Positions 61,434-64,000 of a stretch of 64,000 nucleotides of DNA are shown piece after piece; position 1 is the first letter of the stretch; each line of letters starts with the position of its first letter. The notes beneath the pieces are model-generated. The model was not told the origin of the DNA. It made no database searches and was given only the letters and a program-made list of their open reading frames with translations. The stretch lies in assembly GCA_029252405.1 (NCBI GenBank), contig JAQXBM010000030.1, positions 49,773 through 113,772 of the forward strand, written 5' to 3'. Source of the DNA: Crocinitomicaceae bacterium. Its GTDB lineage: Bacteria; Bacteroidota; Bacteroidia; Flavobacteriales_D; Crocinitomicaceae. A program made the translations under genes and the position numbers.

Positions 61434-64000
61434 TTACTTAAGTACTACAAACTTCTTCTTGATTACGCCATTGGCAGTATTCATATGAACGAAGTAGATA
61501 CCACTTTGCAATTCAGAAATATCATGCGATACAGAGTAAGCTCTGTCTGCTTCAATTTCTTCACTGAAGATTGTTTCAATTAACTCTCCTCGAATGTTTA
61601 CAATCGATACAGTTACCATATCAGATGTTGGCACTGTGAATTCAAATGTTGCATTCGTAGAAGCTGGATTCGGGAACTGAGCGATAGTTGCTTTTTTCAC
61701 ATCTAACTCAGATTCTTTACCTGCAGCTCCAATAGTCGTTTGAAGACCATTGATTCCGCCACCGTTGTCAACAGTTCCACATTCGTTACCTTCTGTGTCA
61801 ACCCATCCAATAATCTCAAATGGGAAGAATGTTTGACCGATTGGGTTGTTACAGCAATTCGTTGGGATAGCAACTGTACCGTTAGATGAACCTGCCACCG
61901 TTAAGTATGTTGTGTTTCTCAAATACTGTAATCCTCCATCTGCTGCATTCACGTAGAAAGTAGCTCCAGTGTTCAACCCGTTAGTAGTTGAGATTGGAAC
62001 TCCACATGATTTAGCTGAAGCGTCAACCGTTCCACCAGAAGCTCCGATGTATCTAACTGTGATACTAGCCATTCGACCAGAACAAACACAGTTTGCACCA
62101 ACAAGTGTATCAGCAGGAGCTGAGTTATCACATGCTGCCGATTGTTGAGCATCACATGGTCCTAATGTGTAACCACAAGCCAATTTCTTGTCGATGTGTT
62201 TAACTTTCACACAGTAAGTCATTCCGTTGAAGCACATCAACACACTTGCATTGTTGTTATTCGGACTACCTGCGTTACTGTTTCCGCTGTTACTGTTCGA
62301 AGATGAACCAGAACCAGAAACACTTGAACAACTTGAACTTCCGTCACTGTAAAGTGAACAAGAGCTACTTGAGTTAGATGATCCACTTGAACTTGATCCA
62401 CTTCCTGATCCTGATGCACTAGACCCAGAATTTGAATTTGATCCTGATCCTGAATTTGAATCGTTAGATGATCCACTTCCTGATCCTGATCCAGAATTTG
62501 AACTAGATCCAGACGAAGCTGAACTAGGACAGCTTGGTCCACTTGTGTAAACAGGTCCGCTAGCACTGCTTGCTGAAGAGGAGTTTGAACCACTTCCTGA
62601 AGAAGAACCAGATGATCCTGATCCACTTGAGTTGTTATCACATGATGACCCACTTCCTGATCCTGATCCTGATCCAGATCCTGATCCAGAATTTGAATTT
62701 GACCCTGATCCACTGCTTGAACCTGATCCTGAATTTGATCCAGAATTTGAATTTGACCCTGATCCACTGCTTGAACCTGATCCTGAACTTGAGCTAGAAC
62801 CTCCTTTAGTACATGAAATATCTAGAACTTCAACTGTCCATGTCTGAGTTACTGTACACCCTAAGGCATCAGTTACATTCAATATATAAGTTGTTGTTGA
62901 ATCTGGGCACACTGTGATCGATGGAGTAGATTCTCCAGTTGACCAAGCGTACGTGTATCCTGGTGTTCCTTCTGAAGCTGCTCCGTCAATTGTAGCACAT
63001 GCATGTGCCCAACCAAGTCCAGAGTATACGATTGAACATCCTGAAAGATCAACTTCCAGTTGAGTTGGTTCTGCTACAGTGATTGTTACATCTACAGAAC
63101 ATCCTTTTGAATCAGTTACAGTATATGTATACGTTCCTGCTACTTCTGTGTAAACTCCGTCTCCAATGTAAGGAGGTGTTCCTCCAGATCCCACAACTGT
63201 GATATCTGTCGTTTGACCATTACAAAGAATTTGAGTCGCCGTTGCTGATGCCGTCAATAATGTTGGCTCAGTTACAGTAATCGTTACATCAGATGTACAT
63301 CCTTTAGAATCAGTTACAGTGTATGTATACGTTCCTGCTGATTCTGTGTAAACTACATTTCCTGTGTAAGGTGCAGTTCCTCCAGTTGCTGATACTGTGA
63401 TATCCGTTGTTTCTCCGAAACATAAGATTTCCGTCGCCGTTGCTGATGCCACCAATTGTGTTGGCTCAGTTACAGTGATCGTTACATCAACTGAACATCC
63501 TTTCGAATCAGTTACAGTATATGTATGTGTTCCTGCCAATTCTGTGTAAACTCCGTCTCCAGAGTAAGGAGGTGTTCCTCCTGATGCCACTACAGTGATA
63601 TCTGTCGTTTCTCCATTACAAAGGATTTCAGTTGCTGTTGCTGATGCCGCCAATTGTGTTGGCTCAGTTACAGTGATTGTTACATCTACAGAACATCCTT
63701 TAGAGTCAGTTACAGTATAAGTATATGTTCCAGCTGTTTCAGTGTAAACGATGTTTCCTGAATAAGGAGCTGTTCCACCTGTAGCTGTTACTGTGATATC
63801 TGTAGTTTCTCCGTTACAAAGAATCTCAGTTGCCGTTGCTGATGCCGCCAATTGTGTTGGCTCAGTTACAGTAATTGTTACATCAACAGAACATCCTTTC
63901 GAGTCAGTTACAGTATAAGTATATGTTCCAGCAGTTTCAGTGTAAACGATGTTTCCTGAATAAGGAGCTGTTCCACCTGTTGCTGTTACTGTGATGTCTG
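61434..64000 (-). CDS. Giant SprB-repeat surface protein with Ser/Gly/Asn linker and T9SS tail (5' end outside window)
   Basis: The frame stays open to the window edge, so the N-terminus is missing; TTG 63851 is internal. From the edge inward: nearly identical 66-residue SprB-type repeats (CNGETTDITVTATGG, YTYTVTDSKGCSVDV, TITVTEPTQL), then one PKD-like domain (~62815-63060; GYTYAWSTGESTPSITV). Next is a ~185-residue Ser/Gly/Asn linker with a few Cys (62240-62805), then a Cys-rich domain (VKVKHIDKKLACGYTLGPC; IPTNCCNNPIG), and last a T9SS sorting domain (AQFPNPASTNATFEF, QSGIYFVHMNTANG). The repeats resemble the gliding adhesin SprB. A role in adhesion or gliding is inferred. Confidence 0.9.
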   Translation of the reverse strand, partial: DITVTATGGTAPYSGNIVYTETAGTYTYTVTDSKGCSVDVTITVTEPTQLAASATATEILCNGETTDITVTATGGTAPYSGNIVYTETAGTYTYTVTDSKGCSVDVTITVTEPTQLAASATATEILCNGETTDITVVASGGTPPYSGDGVYTELAGTHTYTVTDSKGCSVDVTITVTEPTQLVASATATEILCFGETTDITVSATGGTAPYTGNVVYTESAGTYTYTVTDSKGCTSDVTITVTEPTLLTASATATQILCNGQTTDITVVGSGGTPPYIGDGVYTEVAGTYTYTVTDSKGCSVDVTITVAEPTQLEVDLSGCSIVYSGLGWAHACATIDGAASEGTPGYTYAWSTGESTPSITVCPDSTTTYILNVTDALGCTVTQTWTVEVLDISCTKGGSSSSSGSGSSSGSGSNSNSGSNSGSGSSSGSGSNSNSGSGSGSGSGSGSGSSCDNNSSGSGSSGSSSGSGSNSSSASSASGPVYTSGPSCPSSASSGSSSNSGSGSGSGSSNDSNSGSGSNSNSGSSASGSGSGSSSSGSSNSSSSCSLYSDGSSSCSSVSGSGSSSNSNSGNSNAGSPNNNNASVLMCFNGMTYCVKVKHIDKKLACGYTLGPCDAQQSAACDNSAPADTLVGANCVCSGRMASITVRYIGASGGTVDASAKSCGVPISTTNGLNTGATFYVNAADGGLQYLRNTTYLTVAGSSNGTVAIPTNCCNNPIGQTFFPFEIIGWVDTEGNECGTVDNGGGINGLQTTIGAAGKESELDVKKATIAQFPNPASTNATFEFTVPTSDMVTVSIVNIRGELIETIFSEEIEADRAYSVSHDISELQSGIYFVHMNTANGVIKKKFVVLK
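62240..62805 (-). repeat. Low-complexity Ser/Gly/Asn-coding DNA
   Basis: About 565 bases coding for a chain made almost only of Ser, Gly and Asn (SGSGSGSGS, SNSNSGSGS units) with interspersed Cys, Asp and Pro. The DNA is a dense mosaic of GATCCTGATCC/GAATTTGAATTTGA-like hexamers, giving many GATC sites and long open antisense frames. The pattern suggests growth by slippage or unequal crossing-over. Confidence 0.85.
63065..64000 (-). repeat. Tandem 198-bp SprB-repeat units
   Basis: The phase marker TTGGCTCAGTTACAGT (or its last-unit variant) occurs at 63065, 63263, 63461, 63659 and 63857, each exactly 198 bases apart (66 codons). About 4.7 units are in the window, and the array continues past the edge. 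Confidence 0.95.

Noticed and set aside
62570..62847. Plus-strand acidic Asp-Pro frames within the linker DNA
   Set aside because: They are produced by the antisense of Ser/Gly/Asn codons; no start context or known domain, so treated as a by-product of the repeat.
63065..64000. 198-bp tandem units as a satellite or CRISPR array
   Set aside because: They are in frame, protein-coding and match the SprB repeat pattern.

Overview
The window looks like a chromosomal segment of a Bacteroidota bacterium, most likely a flavobacterium (order Flavobacteriales, possibly Crocinitomicaceae-like; this placement is inference). The evidence is several secreted proteins ending in type IX secretion (T9SS) C-terminal sorting domains (FPNP...GxY motifs), BACON and SprB-like domains, S46 and S9 dipeptidyl-peptidases, a fused 2-oxoacid dehydrogenase E1, and promoters of the Bacteroidota type (TTG-N19/20-TAnnTTTG). 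No rRNA, tRNA, CRISPR array, IS element or prophage was seen, and no stretch above 300 bases lacks a gene.

Layout. 1-3.8 kb: T9SS cargo, a metallo-beta-lactamase gene reduced by an internal deletion, and a C10 protease. 3.8-12.4 kb: housekeeping genes (hemH with a premature stop, an orphan solute-binding protein, an ABC exporter, upp, a HAD nucleotidase, rlmB, osmC-like, lipA). 12.5-20.7 kb: a large secreted beta-propeller protein, lpdA, another T9SS cargo protein and an S46 peptidase with a DPP11-type specificity residue. 20.7-25.2 kb: coaE with a SiaB/SiaC signalling pair, a methyltransferase, a ZIP transporter and a PAP2 phosphatase. 25.1-37.5 kb: a mainly minus-strand surface-polysaccharide locus (initiating sugar transferase, aminotransferase, four glycosyltransferases, two O-antigen polymerase/ligase-like proteins, acyltransferase, flippase, epimerase), interrupted by two plus-strand genes: an ArsR-type regulator with its own operator repeats and a small two-TM protein. 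37.5-43.7 kb: rny, zapA, a coiled-coil partner, an M23 peptidase, a SpoIIE-type phosphatase and lpxD. 43.8-50.8 kb: a coupled set of small membrane/secreted proteins, the E1 fusion and an acyltransferase. 50.8-55.2 kb: a DPP-IV-type peptidase, a thioesterase and a decayed T9SS cargo gene. 55.3-60.9 kb: a MarR-fadN-fadA beta-oxidation operon and a DbpA-like helicase. 61.4-64 kb: the 3' part of a giant SprB-repeat adhesin-like protein with a striking Ser/Gly/Asn linker.

How the genes fit together. The proteases (C10, S46, S9) with fatty-acid and 2-oxoacid oxidation (FadN/FadA, E1, LpdA, LipA) suggest a heterotroph living on protein and lipid. The polysaccharide locus, LpxD and the adhesin build the cell surface. 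SiaB/SiaC and the SpoIIE phosphatase could form a phospho-switch.

Three genes carry lesions (hemH, the MBL gene, the 54-55 kb T9SS gene). These are the most checkable surprises. I did not find a convincing wholly new multi-gene system. The best candidates for undescribed biology are the 43.9-45.5 kb coupled membrane gene set, the prodomain-less C10 protease and the adhesin linker.
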